Shown here: piece after piece, positions 19,086 to 31,381 of the stretch
Position numbering within the stretch: the first letter of the stretch is position 1
Layout: every line of letters begins with the position of its first letter
NCBI GenBank assembly: GCA_010027845.1
Contig: RGUL01000003.1
Location: forward strand, 1-64,000
Direction of reading: 5' to 3'
Source of the DNA: Gammaproteobacteria bacterium
Lineage (GTDB): Bacteria > Pseudomonadota > Gammaproteobacteria > Steroidobacterales > Steroidobacteraceae
Length of the DNA: 64,000 nucleotides
The notes under the pieces: generated by a model
The model's database searches: none
What the model was told of the DNA's origin: nothing
Seen by the model: the letters and a program-made list of their open reading frames with translations, nothing else
Made by a program: the position numbers and the translations under genes

Positions 19086-20234
19086 ATGGCATGGAACGAA
19101 CCGGGCAACGGCCCAAAAAATCCTTGGGGTAAGCGTCCGTCCAAGGATGGTCGTTCGGAAGACGCCCTCAAGAATTTCCAGCGCAAGATCGAAGGCATCT
19201 TGAAGGGTGCCGGTGTCGGTTCCGGTGGCGAGGAGGGTGCCGAGCCGCCGACCGAAAGCCGGTCGCAGCTGCTCGGCGTGCTCGGGGTGATCCTCGCACT
19301 TTGGGCCTATCAATGTTTCTTCACGATCGACCAAGCCGAGCGCGGCGTCATCCAGCGGTTCGGTAAGTTCTCGTCGGTGCGTGACCCCGGTCTCGGCTTT
19401 CATCTTTGGCCGGTCGAGCGCTTGACCAAGGTCAACACCCAAAAGGTCAACAGCGTCAACTACACGGCCAAGGTGCTGACGCAAGACATCAACCTCATCG
19501 ACATGTCGCTGGCGGTGCAATACCAATTGCGCGACCCGGTCAAATATTTGTTCCAAGTCAAAGATCCCGAACAAACTCTGCGCGACGTCGGTGAAATGGC
19601 GATTCGCGAAGTGGTGGGCCGCAGCAGCCTGGAGACGATCTTCGTCTCGAATCGCGAACAGGTCACGGCGCGCACCAAAGAACTCATCCAGCGCACGCTC
19701 GATCAATACGGCACCGGCATCTTCATCACCAGCGTGAACTTGACCGACATCCAAGTGCCCGCCGACGTGCAGGAGTCGCAGCGCGACGCCAACAAGGCGC
19801 TGGCGGATAAAGAGCGGTTGATGAAAGAGGCTGAGGCTTATTCGAGCGGTATCCTGCCGGTCGCCGAAGGCGCTGCTTCTCGGCAGCTACAGGAGGCCGA
19901 AGGCTATCGCGCGCAAGTGGTCGCGGTCGCCGAAGGTGAGGCCGCTCGCTTCGGTGCCTTGCTCGCCGCCTATCAAGCATCGCCGAAGGTCACGCGCGAT
20001 CGACTGTATATCGAAGGCGTCGAGAACGTACTCGCGCGCTCGAAGAAAGTGTTCGTCGATGCCAAGGGCAACGGCAACATGATCTATCTGCCGCTCGACA
20101 AACTCGTCGAGCGTCAACAGCAGCCGGCGAGTGAGACGGTGATCACCGCGCCGCGTCCGGCGGCGGGCGCCGCTGCCGCTTCCGGTGGCAGCGAAGAGCC
20201 GCCGTCCGATCCACGTGCGCGGGTGGAGCGCTGA
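19086..20234 (+). CDS. hflK: FtsH protease activity modulator HflK
   Basis: 'MAWNEPGNGPKNPWG', SPFH domain 'FTIDQAERGVIQRFGKFSSVRDPGLGFHLWPVERL'. Confidence 0.97.
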   Translation: MAWNEPGNGPKNPWGKRPSKDGRSEDALKNFQRKIEGILKGAGVGSGGEEGAEPPTESRSQLLGVLGVILALWAYQCFFTIDQAERGVIQRFGKFSSVRDPGLGFHLWPVERLTKVNTQKVNSVNYTAKVLTQDINLIDMSLAVQYQLRDPVKYLFQVKDPEQTLRDVGEMAIREVVGRSSLETIFVSNREQVTARTKELIQRTLDQYGTGIFITSVNLTDIQVPADVQESQRDANKALADKERLMKEAEAYSSGILPVAEGAASRQLQEAEGYRAQVVAVAEGEAARFGALLAAYQASPKVTRDRLYIEGVENVLARSKKVFVDAKGNGNMIYLPLDKLVERQQQPASETVITAPRPAAGAAAASGGSEEPPSDPRARVER

Positions 20235-20235
20235 C

Positions 20236-21105
20236 ATGAGCCAAAATTTACAACGTACTTTGACGGTGCTCGCCGCTGCGGTGTTGCTCGGCAGTTTCTG
20301 CGTCTTCACCGTCAGTGAGAACGAACTGGCGATCCGCACGCAATTTCGTGAGATCGTCGCCACCGGTTACGGTCCCGGCGTACACCTCAAATGGCCCATC
20401 GACACGGTGCGTAAATTCGAACGTCGCATCGTCTCGCAGAGTTTCGAGGGCGAAACTTTCCTGACCAGTGAAAACCGTGGCTTGATCGTCGACTACTACG
20501 TCAAGTGGCGCATCAAGGACGCGGCGCGGTACTCGCAAGCCTTCGGTCTCGATCCGAGTGCGGCCGGTCAGCGACTCGCCGACATCGTTAAAGACGGCAT
20601 CAAGAACGCGGTCGCGCAAAGAACGTTACAACAGATCGTGTCCGCCGAACGCACCGCCTTCACCGGCGATATGTTTGATCGCGCGAGCAAGAGCGCCGAA
20701 AGTCTCGGTCTCGAGCTGATCGACGCGCGCGTGCAAAAAATCGGTTTGCCGACCGACGTCGAAAGTCGGGTGTACGCCAGCATGCAGCAAAGCTTCGGCC
20801 GACTCGCGCGTCAGTTGCGCGGCGAGGGCGAGAAAGACGCGCTGCGCATCCGCGCCGAGGCCGATCGCAAGCGTACGGAAATCATTTCCGCCGCATCGCG
20901 TGACGCTCTGAAAATTCGCGGTGAGGGCGACGCCAAGGCGGCGGCGATCTACAACGCCTCGTATGGCCGCAACCCCGAGTTCTATGCCTTCTACCGTAGC
21001 ATCCAGGCATACAAAAATTCGCTGGGCAAAGACGGCGATTTGTTGGTGGTGTCACCCGACAGCGAATTCTTCCGCTACTTGCGCGGGTCCGAAGGCAAAC
21101 GCTGA
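20236..21105 (+). CDS. hflC: Protease modulator HflC
   Basis: SPFH domain 'FTVSENELAIRTQFREIVATGYGPGVHLKWPIDTVRKFERRI'. Start at ATG 20236. Confidence 0.96.
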   Translation: MSQNLQRTLTVLAAAVLLGSFCVFTVSENELAIRTQFREIVATGYGPGVHLKWPIDTVRKFERRIVSQSFEGETFLTSENRGLIVDYYVKWRIKDAARYSQAFGLDPSAAGQRLADIVKDGIKNAVAQRTLQQIVSAERTAFTGDMFDRASKSAESLGLELIDARVQKIGLPTDVESRVYASMQQSFGRLARQLRGEGEKDALRIRAEADRKRTEIISAASRDALKIRGEGDAKAAAIYNASYGRNPEFYAFYRSIQAYKNSLGKDGDLLVVSPDSEFFRYLRGSEGKR

Positions 21106-23633
<2,528 letters not shown>

Positions 23634-24755
23634 AGCAGCGGCACCGTTTCCTGAACCCAGTTGTCGCTGGTGCGACGCCCCGGACAAGGGATCGTGATCG
23701 CGTAATCGCCGAGCCGCTCGTTGAGTGTTTTGATGTCGATGCGCCAGCCTAGCGCATCCCACTTTCGCAACCAGTCGCGATAATGGGCGATCGCCGTGTC
23801 GCCCGGCACCAACACCTCTTTGGTGTTGCTGTCCGGCGTGCGTACCGGGTTCAAATTCTCGACGATGAGGAGGTCTTCGGCGATCACGCGCCGCGTGACT
23901 TCCTCCATGCGCTTCTCGTGCTGATCTTCGATCAACCAATTACGCAGGCTGACGAGAAACACCCGCGTGTTCGACTCGTCGATCGGCGTCTCGAACATGT
24001 ATTGATGGAAGGAGTTGGTCGCGGTGAGATCGATATACGTGACGAGTTGATTCGGACCTTGATGCCAGGACCCAGCGGCGCCGAGGCGCGGTCCTTGACG
24101 TACACCGGACAGCGCGGTGTCTTCGCTTTTGGCGCCACCGAATTTGATGTAGTGCTTGCTGCCCCAAGGAATTTGTTCGATCGGCAGTGGCGTGCGCTGC
24201 TGCTCCGGCGACAACGACGGTTGCCCTTGCGCTTGATGTACGAATTCGTTGTGAATTGGATCGAGACCGTTCTCGATCGAGCGCTCGTAATACGCTTTCA
24301 CGTCGAACACGAAATGTTGGGCGCGCCATTGCGGTGTGCCGTATTCCTCGACGTCGTAAAGCGGCGGCCGTTCCGCCGCCGGCAGATCACCGAGGAACGC
24401 GAAAATCAGCCCGTATTTTTCCTGCACCGGATACGCGTCGACTTTGGCACGCGCGGGCAGTTTCGCATCGTCACCCAGCGAGGGGATGCGCGTGCAGCGA
24501 CCGTCGCCGCCGAATTCCCACCCGTGATAGGGGCAGGCGATGGAATTGCCTTTGATCTTGCCGAGGCCGAGTGCACCACCGCGATGGGCGCAGGTGTCCG
24601 ACAGAACATGCGCTTGACCGTTCGAATCGCGGAACGCGACGAACGGCAGGCACAGCATTTTGACGCGCAAGGGCTTTTCGGCCGTGACCTCGCTCGCGAG
24701 TGCGACGGGGTACCAGAAGTTGATATACATGCTGGCGGTCTCCGCAGAGGGACCA

Positions 24756-24840
<85 letters not shown>

Positions 24841-24853
24841 AGGTGGGTCGCGT

Positions 24854-24882
24854 AAATTACGCAGCACCATGAGGACTGTCAA
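24854..24882 (-). promoter_or_regulatory. Sigma70-type promoter for tRNA-Leu
   Basis: Minus strand: perfect TTGACA (24882-24877), 17 bp spacer, TAATTT (24859-24854). Confidence 0.75.
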
Positions 24883-26865
24883 TTGAAGAATTCGGGACGC
24901 AAATCCACCCACCGCGACACGATGGAAGGCATCGTCAGCGCGAACCGCGCGGGCTTCGGCTTCGTGAAGGTCGAAGGCCTCGCCGAGAGCGTATTTTTGC
25001 CACCGCCGCAGATGGGCGGGCTCGTCTCAGGCGATCGCGTGCGCGTGCGCGTGCAACGCGGTCGCGACGGCCGCTATTCGGGTGAGCTCGACAAAATTCT
25101 CGCGCGTGGTGTCACGGCATTTCTCGGCACGATCGAGGCAGCCGGACGCTCGTTGATGGTTCACGCCGTCGATCGTCGACTCGGCTTACGCTGTCACGTC
25201 GCACCGGAGCACGCTGCCGGCGCTCGGGTCGGCGATTGGGTCATCGCCCAAATCAAACGCTACCCGGATGCGCAGCGCGCCGGTGTCGCCGAAGTGCAGC
25301 GCCGACTCGATCCGGAGCGACCGCTCGAGATGGCAACGGAAACCGCGATCGCGCGCTATGGCTTGCCGGTGGAATTCGCGGCTGCGGCGTTGCGCGAAGC
25401 TGAGGCGTACGGTGAGCGCATCGATGCGCGAGAGGCGCGCACTCGGGTCGATCTCCGCGGTTTGCCGCTCGTGACCATCGACGGTGCCGATGCGCGCGAT
25501 TTCGACGACGCGGTCTATGCCGAAGCACATCCCAAAGGTTTTCGTTTGGTGGTGGCGATCGCCGACGTCAGTCACTACGTGCGGCCCGGCACTGGCCTCG
25601 ACGCCGATGCGCGCGAGCGCGGCACGTCCGTCTATTTTCCGAATCGCGTTTTGCCGATGTTGCCGACCGCCTTGTCCGATCATCTGTGTTCGCTAGAGCC
25701 CGAGGTCGATCGGCTGTGTTTCGTGGCCGACATGATCGTCGGTAAGCGCGGTAACTTACTCGAACACAAGTTTCACACCGCCGTGATGCGCAGTCACATG
25801 CGCCTGACCTACGATCTTGCGTACCAGGCGCTCTTTGAAGGGCGACCCGAAGCGCGCAAGCGGGTCGGGGATTTGCTGCCGAAACTTTTGCCGCTCGTCG
25901 ACCTTTATCGTGTGTTGCTTGATGCGCGCCGGCGCCGCGGCGCACTCGATTTCGAGAGCATGGAGCCGCACTATGATTTCGATGCCGACGGGCGTGTGCG
26001 GGGCATCGGCACGCTGCTGCGCAACGATGCGCACAAACTGATCGAGGAGTGCATGATCCTCGCCAACGTCGCAGCCGCGCGGCAATTGAAAGGCGCGAAA
26101 GCCGGCGGGCTCTATCGTGTACACGGCGTGCCCGAAGAGAAGAAACTCGACCAGTTGGTCGCCCAACTCGCCGCACTCGGGATCGACGCAGCGTTGCCCG
26201 AGGAAATCGAGCCGCGCGATCTGCGCCGCATCACCGAGCGCTTGGGGCGTAACGCCGATCGTGCCTTCATCGAATCTTTGGTCGTGCGTTCGATGCAGCA
26301 GGCGCTCTACCAACCCGTCAACATCGGACATTTCGGACTCGCGCTCGGCGAGTATGCGCACTTCACGTCGCCGATTCGTCGCTACCCGGATCTGGTCGTG
26401 CATCGTGCGATCAAAGCGACGCTCGACGCACGCGACCCGGCAGGGGTGCGGCACGAGGGCGGGGCGTTAACGCCGCTCGGGCAAGATCTCTCGCGGCTCG
26501 AGAAGCGCGCCGACGAATCCGATCGCTACGTCGACACGTTCTTGAAGTGCAGCTATCTGCGCGAGCGACTCGGACAAACTTTCGACGGTTTGATCACGAC
26601 GGTGGTCGAGTATGGCTGCTTCGTGCAGCTGCGTGGCATTGGTGTCGACGGGCTGCTGCGACTCGATGCGCTAGCAGACGACGAATACGTGATGGAGCCG
26701 AACGGCCAGGCGTGGTTCGCCGCGCGACGCAAGTTACGACTCGGTATCGGCGCGGCCGTGCGCGTCATCGTCACCAACGCGAATCCGGTCGAGGGACTAG
26801 TTGATCTCGAGCTCGATGCGGCGGTCGAGCCACCGGCGTCACGTCGCGGCAGGATGCGTCGATGA
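24883..26865 (+). CDS. rnr: Ribonuclease R (VacB/RNase II family), short form
   Basis: 'TIDGADARDFDDAVYAEAHPKGFRLVVAIADVSHYVRPGTGLDADARERGTSVYFPNRVLPMLP' and 'YAHFTSPIRRYPDLVVHRAIK'. TTG start preceded by GAGGA. Confidence 0.95.
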   Translation: MKNSGRKSTHRDTMEGIVSANRAGFGFVKVEGLAESVFLPPPQMGGLVSGDRVRVRVQRGRDGRYSGELDKILARGVTAFLGTIEAAGRSLMVHAVDRRLGLRCHVAPEHAAGARVGDWVIAQIKRYPDAQRAGVAEVQRRLDPERPLEMATETAIARYGLPVEFAAAALREAEAYGERIDAREARTRVDLRGLPLVTIDGADARDFDDAVYAEAHPKGFRLVVAIADVSHYVRPGTGLDADARERGTSVYFPNRVLPMLPTALSDHLCSLEPEVDRLCFVADMIVGKRGNLLEHKFHTAVMRSHMRLTYDLAYQALFEGRPEARKRVGDLLPKLLPLVDLYRVLLDARRRRGALDFESMEPHYDFDADGRVRGIGTLLRNDAHKLIEECMILANVAAARQLKGAKAGGLYRVHGVPEEKKLDQLVAQLAALGIDAALPEEIEPRDLRRITERLGRNADRAFIESLVVRSMQQALYQPVNIGHFGLALGEYAHFTSPIRRYPDLVVHRAIKATLDARDPAGVRHEGGALTPLGQDLSRLEKRADESDRYVDTFLKCSYLRERLGQTFDGLITTVVEYGCFVQLRGIGVDGLLRLDALADDEYVMEPNGQAWFAARRKLRLGIGAAVRVIVTNANPVEGLVDLELDAAVEPPASRRGRMRR

Positions 26866-27614
26866 GCGATCAAAACTTTGTCCACGGATTGCATGCGGTG
26901 CGTGCCTTGATCGAGCGTGATCCCGCGCGTGTGCTGCGCATCGAGCTCGTGCGCGGTCGCGACGATGCACGCATCGCGATGCTGGTGGAGGCGGCGAATG
27001 CCGCCCGCATTCCGCTCGAACGCGTCGATGCGCAACGTCTCGAGCGCCTTGCGAGCGGTGCGGTACATCAAGGCGTGGTGGCGGAAATTCGTCCGCAAGC
27101 GCCGTGGAGCGAAGATCGTTTGTTGGCGGCGCTCGCCGCGCGTGCCTCGGGCTCGCCGCCGCTCTTGCTCGCACTCGACGGCGTGCAAGATCCGCACAAT
27201 CTCGGCGCCTGTTTGCGCAGTGCGGATGCCTGCGGCGCGCTGGCGGTCATCATCCCCAAAGATCGTGCGGCGCAGATGAACGCGACCGTACGCAAAGTGG
27301 CCGCCGGTGCGGCGGAAACCACACCGCTCGTGGTGGTGACTAATCTCGCGCGCTGTTTGCGCGATTTGAAGGAGGCGGGGTTGTGGGTGGTCGGTGCCGA
27401 TGCGGGCGCGGCGCAGCGTGCCGATCAGGTCGAGCTCCACGGTCCGGTGGTGCTGGTGCTGGGCGCCGAAGGCTCGGGCTTGCGGCAACTCACGCGTAGC
27501 CACTGCGATTTCATCGTCTCGCTGCCCGCGCAGGGCGCGGTCGAGAGTCTGAACGTCTCGGTCGCCGCCGGAATGTTGCTCTATGAGGCCGTGCGGCAGC
27601 GCCTAACTCGCTGA
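26862..27614 (+). CDS. rlmB: 23S rRNA (Gm2251) 2'-O-methyltransferase
   Basis: SpoU motifs 'LALDGVQDPHNLGACLRSADACGA', 'VLVLGAEGSGLRQLTRSHCDFIVSLPAQGAVESLNVSVAAGMLLYE'. Confidence 0.96.
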   Translation: MSDQNFVHGLHAVRALIERDPARVLRIELVRGRDDARIAMLVEAANAARIPLERVDAQRLERLASGAVHQGVVAEIRPQAPWSEDRLLAALAARASGSPPLLLALDGVQDPHNLGACLRSADACGALAVIIPKDRAAQMNATVRKVAAGAAETTPLVVVTNLARCLRDLKEAGLWVVGADAGAAQRADQVELHGPVVLVLGAEGSGLRQLTRSHCDFIVSLPAQGAVESLNVSVAAGMLLYEAVRQRLTR

Positions 27615-27627
27615 TTTTGAATGTGTC

Positions 27628-27656
27628 TTGCCCCGCTGGGGGCGTTTGGCTATAGT
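27628..27656 (+). promoter_or_regulatory. Candidate promoter of the rpsF-rpsR-rplI operon
   Basis: TTGCCC (27628-27633), 17 bp spacer, TATAGT (27651-27656). Confidence 0.65.
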
Positions 27657-27661
27657 TCGCG

Positions 27662-27712
27662 GCCCGATTTTTCGGGCATCCCTTGCCGCACCGGTTCGCT
27701 TCGCCGGGCGGC
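27662..27712 (+). promoter_or_regulatory. Structured 5' leader upstream of rpsF (candidate ribosomal-protein leader)
   Basis: Two perfect hairpins: GCCCGA-TTTT-TCGGGC (27662-27677) and GCCGC-A-CCGG-TTCGCTTCG-CCGG-GCGGC (27685-27712). Confidence 0.45.
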
Positions 27713-27733
27713 TCACAGCCATAAGGAGATCAC

Positions 27734-28138
27734 ATGAGGCATTATGAAATCGTATTTCTGGTCCATCCGGATCAGAGCGAGCAGGTTCCTGCGATGCTCG
27801 AACGCTACAAAGGCATGATCGCCCAAGGTGGCGGCCAAGTGCATCGCGTCGAAGATTGGGGTCGTCGTCAACTCGCGTTCCCGATCTCCAAGGTTCACAA
27901 GGCTCACTACATTTTGCTGAACGTCGAGACCGACCAAAAAACTTTGGGCGAGCTCACCGGCGCGTTCCGTTTCAGCGATGCCGTGCTGCGGCACCTCGTC
28001 GTGAAGATGGACGGTGCCGTCACCGAGCCCTCGCCGATGGCGCGGGCCGCCGAAGACGAGTCCGCCGAAGGTGTCGATCGCCCGCGTCGTCGTCGCGACG
28101 ACCTCGGTGACGACGATCTCGGTCTCGATAACGCTTGA
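27734..28138 (+). CDS. rpsF: 30S ribosomal protein S6
   Basis: '[51 protein letters not shown]'. Confidence 0.99.
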   Translation: MRHYEIVFLVHPDQSEQVPAMLERYKGMIAQGGGQVHRVEDWGRRQLAFPISKVHKAHYILLNVETDQKTLGELTGAFRFSDAVLRHLVVKMDGAVTEPSPMARAAEDESAEGVDRPRRRRDDLGDDDLGLDNA

Positions 28139-28161
28139 AGCAGTAGAGCGGAGCAAACGAC

Positions 28162-28410
28162 ATGAAAGATGGTAAGCAAGGCGGCGCAGGCCGTTTCACG
28201 CGTCGTAAGAAGTTTTGCCGCTTCACCGCGGAAGACGTGAAGCAGATCGACTACAAAGATCTCGCGACGCTCAAAGGTTACATCACCGAGACCGGCAAGA
28301 TCGTGCCGAGCCGCATCACCGGCACGCGTTCGTTCTATCAGCGCCAACTCGCGCAGGCCGTACGTCGCGCACGCTATCTCGCGTTGTTGCCGTACACCGA
28401 TCAGCACTGA
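28162..28410 (+). CDS. rpsR: 30S ribosomal protein S18
   Basis: '[42 protein letters not shown]'. Confidence 0.99.
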   Translation: MKDGKQGGAGRFTRRKKFCRFTAEDVKQIDYKDLATLKGYITETGKIVPSRITGTRSFYQRQLAQAVRRARYLALLPYTDQH

Positions 28411-28426
28411 GTCGGGAGGTTAGATC

Positions 28427-28876
28427 ATGGACGTCATTCTTTTGACCAAGGTCGCGAACCTCGGTGACATCGGCGATCGCGTCGACGTGAAGTCGGGTTA
28501 TGGCCGCAATTTCTTGTTGCCGCAGGGTAAGGCGACGCTCGCCACGCCCGCCAACGTCGCCAAGTTCGAAGCGCGTCGTGCCGAACTCGAGAAACTCGCT
28601 CGCGAGCAACTCGCCGGTGCCGAGGCGCGCGCCGCGGCGCTGAAGGAATTCAAACTTTCGATCACCGCCAAGGCCGGTAGCGAAGGCAAGTTGTTCGGCT
28701 CGATCGGTACCACCGACATCGCCGACGCCTGCAGCGCCCAAGGCCACAAGGTCGCGCGTTCGGAAGTGCGGTTGCCGAACGGCCCGATCCGCACCGTCGG
28801 CGATCATCAAGTCGTCCTGCACCTGCACACCGATGTCGACGTGCAGTTGCCGGTGACCATCGTCGCCGAGGAGTGA
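28427..28876 (+). CDS. rplI: 50S ribosomal protein L9
   Basis: '[36 protein letters not shown]'. Confidence 0.99.
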   Translation: MDVILLTKVANLGDIGDRVDVKSGYGRNFLLPQGKATLATPANVAKFEARRAELEKLAREQLAGAEARAAALKEFKLSITAKAGSEGKLFGSIGTTDIADACSAQGHKVARSEVRLPNGPIRTVGDHQVVLHLHTDVDVQLPVTIVAEE

Positions 28877-28883
28877 TCCACCG

Positions 28884-30260
28884 GTGAGCGCTCGCGGCGG
28901 AGAAGTTCGCACGCCGCCGCACTCCATCGAGGCGGAGCAGTCCGTGTTGGGCGGGCTGCTCCTCGATGCCACCGCTTGGGACCGTGTCGCCGACGTGCTG
29001 CGCGGCGACGACTTCTATCGTCCCGACCATCGCACCATCTACGACGCTATCGGCCAGTTGGCCGCACAGGGGCAGCCCTGTGATGCCGTCACCGTCAGCG
29101 AGCATCTCGACCGCAGTGGGCAGCTCGCAGCCGCCGGCGGTCTTGCCTATCTCGCGACGCTCGCCCGCGATACGCCGACTGCGGCGAACGTACGCGCCTA
29201 TGCCGACATCGTGCGCGAGCGATCGTTACTGCGCCAACTTTTGGTAGCGGGCACCGAGATCGCCGCATCGGTCTTCAACAACGAAGGCGAGACGGCTCGT
29301 GAGCTCGTCGATTCCGCCGAAGGGCGGGTGTTCGCAATCGCCGAGCAAGGTGCGCGCGGGCGCACCGAGGGCGCGGTGTCGGTCAGCACGCTCATGCCCG
29401 ATCTCATCGACAAGATCGACGAGTGGCACAACAACCCGGACGGCATGCGTGGTTTGCCGAGCGGTTTCGACGAATTCGATCGCAAGACCGGCGGTTTGCG
29501 GGCGGGCGACCTCGTGGTCGTCGCCGGACGACCGTCGATGGGTAAGACAACTTTTGCGGTCAACATGGCCGAGTTCGCTGCGCTCAAAGGCGACGTGAAA
29601 GCATCGGTGGCGATTTTCTCGATGGAAATGCCCGCCGAACAATTGATGACCCGCATGCTCTCGTCGATCGGGCGCGTCAGCCTAAGTCACATCCGCAGCG
29701 GCAAAATTTCCGACGACGATTGGCCGCGCATCACGGGTGCCGCCGGGCAATTGGCCGAGGCGAAAATTTTTATCGACGAGACGCCCGGACTCACGCCGAC
29801 CGAGCTGCGTGCGCGCGCGCGTCGCGTGAGTCGCGAGCACGGTCTCGGGCTCGTGGTGGTCGACTACCTGCAGTTGATGCAGGTGCCGGGAACGCAGGAA
29901 AACCGTGCGACCGAGATCGCGGAGATCTCGCGCGGCCTGAAAGCGCTCGCCAAAGAATTGAAGGTGCCGGTGATCGCGCTCTCACAGCTCAATCGCGGCG
30001 TCGAGCAGCGGGTCGACAAAAAACCGGTGATGTCGGATCTGCGTGAATCGGGCGCGATCGAGCAGGACGCCGATATGATCCTGTTGATCTACCGCGAAGA
30101 GGTGTACGACAAGAACACCACCAAGAAAGGCATCGCGGAGATCGACCTCGCTAAACATCGCAACGGCGAGACCGGAACCTTTTTATTGACCTTCCAAGGT
30201 CAATATTCGCGTTTCACCAACTACATGCCCGAGTCGTACGCCGAGGGCGTGCTGCGTTGA
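28884..30260 (+). CDS. dnaB: Replicative DNA helicase
   Basis: 'PPHSIEAEQSVLGGLLLDATAWD', 'VVVAGRPSMGKTTFAVNMAEFAAL'. GTG start. Confidence 0.98.
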   Translation: MSARGGEVRTPPHSIEAEQSVLGGLLLDATAWDRVADVLRGDDFYRPDHRTIYDAIGQLAAQGQPCDAVTVSEHLDRSGQLAAAGGLAYLATLARDTPTAANVRAYADIVRERSLLRQLLVAGTEIAASVFNNEGETARELVDSAEGRVFAIAEQGARGRTEGAVSVSTLMPDLIDKIDEWHNNPDGMRGLPSGFDEFDRKTGGLRAGDLVVVAGRPSMGKTTFAVNMAEFAALKGDVKASVAIFSMEMPAEQLMTRMLSSIGRVSLSHIRSGKISDDDWPRITGAAGQLAEAKIFIDETPGLTPTELRARARRVSREHGLGLVVVDYLQLMQVPGTQENRATEIAEISRGLKALAKELKVPVIALSQLNRGVEQRVDKKPVMSDLRESGAIEQDADMILLIYREEVYDKNTTKKGIAEIDLAKHRNGETGTFLLTFQGQYSRFTNYMPESYAEGVLR

Positions 30261-30280
30261 GGCGGTGAGGGGCTGAGGCG

Positions 30281-31381
30281 ATGAGTCCGATTCGCGCCGT
30301 CATCGACCTCGAGGCTTTGCGCGCGAATCTGCGGTGCGTGCGGGCGTTGTCGCCGAGTTCGCCCGTGATGGCCGTGATCAAAGCGAACGCTTACGGCCAC
30401 GGGGCGTTGCGGGTCGCCGCCGCGCTCGAAACCGTCGCGGTCGATGCCTACGCAGTCGCGCGACTCGACGAAGCGCTGCAGTTGCGCGCGGCCGGCATCC
30501 ATCGACCGATCCTGTTGCTCGAAGGCGTGGTGTCAGCCGCCGAGCTTGCGCGCGCGGCGCAGCATGCGTTGCAAATCGTGCTGCACGACCCGTCGCAACT
30601 GGCGTGGCTCGCCGAGTATCGGGGCGCGCATCGTTTCATCGCCTGGCTGAAGGTCGACACGGGCATGAATCGGCTGGGGTTTCGACCCGAGGCGGTTGCC
30701 GCGGTGCGCGCGCAACTGGCGACGCTGCACACACCACTCGCCGAGTTGCGGGTGATGACGCACCTCGCGCGTGCCGACGAACCCGACTGCGCGATGACCG
30801 GCGAACAACTCGCGCGTTTCGACTCCGTCATCAAAGAATTTGGCGCAAGCGCGTCCGCGACTGCGCCCGCACACAGCATCGCCAATTCGGCGGGTGCGTT
30901 CATTTGGCCGGCCGCCCGGCGTGGTTGGTTGCGCCCAGGTATCTCGCTGTACGGGGGCTCGCCGTCGAGCGCGCGTGCGGCAGTCGACTTCGGGCTCGCG
31001 CCGGTGATGTCGCTAGAGTCGGAGGTCATCGCGTTGCGCGCGGTGCCACGCGGTGAAACGGTCGGTTACGGTGGCACGTGGCGCGCCGCACGCGACTCGC
31101 GTATCGCGATCGTCGCCGGCGGTTATGGTGACGGTGTGCCGCGGCATTTGCCGAGCGGCACGCCGATTTCGATCGCCGGGTGTCGTGCGCCGCTCGCCGG
31201 GCGAGTGTCGATGGACATGATTGCCGTTGACGTCACCGATCTTAGCGACGTACGCGTGGGCTCTGCCGTGCAGTTCTGGGGTAAAGAAATTCCCGTAGAC
31301 GACATTGCCACGGCCGCCGGAACGATCGCCTACGAAGTGTTGTGCGGTCTCGCGCCACGCGTACCGGTCATCGAGCGTTAG
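30281..31381 (+). CDS. alr: Alanine racemase
   Basis: 'AVIKANAYGHGALRVA' (PLP Lys), 'LKVDTGMNRLGF', 'RVSMDMIAVDVTDL'. Confidence 0.97.
   Translation: MSPIRAVIDLEALRANLRCVRALSPSSPVMAVIKANAYGHGALRVAAALETVAVDAYAVARLDEALQLRAAGIHRPILLLEGVVSAAELARAAQHALQIVLHDPSQLAWLAEYRGAHRFIAWLKVDTGMNRLGFRPEAVAAVRAQLATLHTPLAELRVMTHLARADEPDCAMTGEQLARFDSVIKEFGASASATAPAHSIANSAGAFIWPAARRGWLRPGISLYGGSPSSARAAVDFGLAPVMSLESEVIALRAVPRGETVGYGGTWRAARDSRIAIVAGGYGDGVPRHLPSGTPISIAGCRAPLAGRVSMDMIAVDVTDLSDVRVGSAVQFWGKEIPVDDIATAAGTIAYEVLCGLAPRVPVIER

Noticed and set aside
24869-24886. Five-codon upstream ORF (ATG AGG ACT GTC AAT TGA) overlapping the rnr TTG start
   Set aside because: Its ATG has no SD of its own, and the GAGGA it contains is well placed as the SD for the rnr TTG, so the short ORF is probably incidental.
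27629-27646. Intrinsic terminator after rlmB (GCCCC-GCTG-GGGGC)
   Set aside because: The stem is not followed by a T-tract and falls inside the spacer of the better-supported rpsF promoter.
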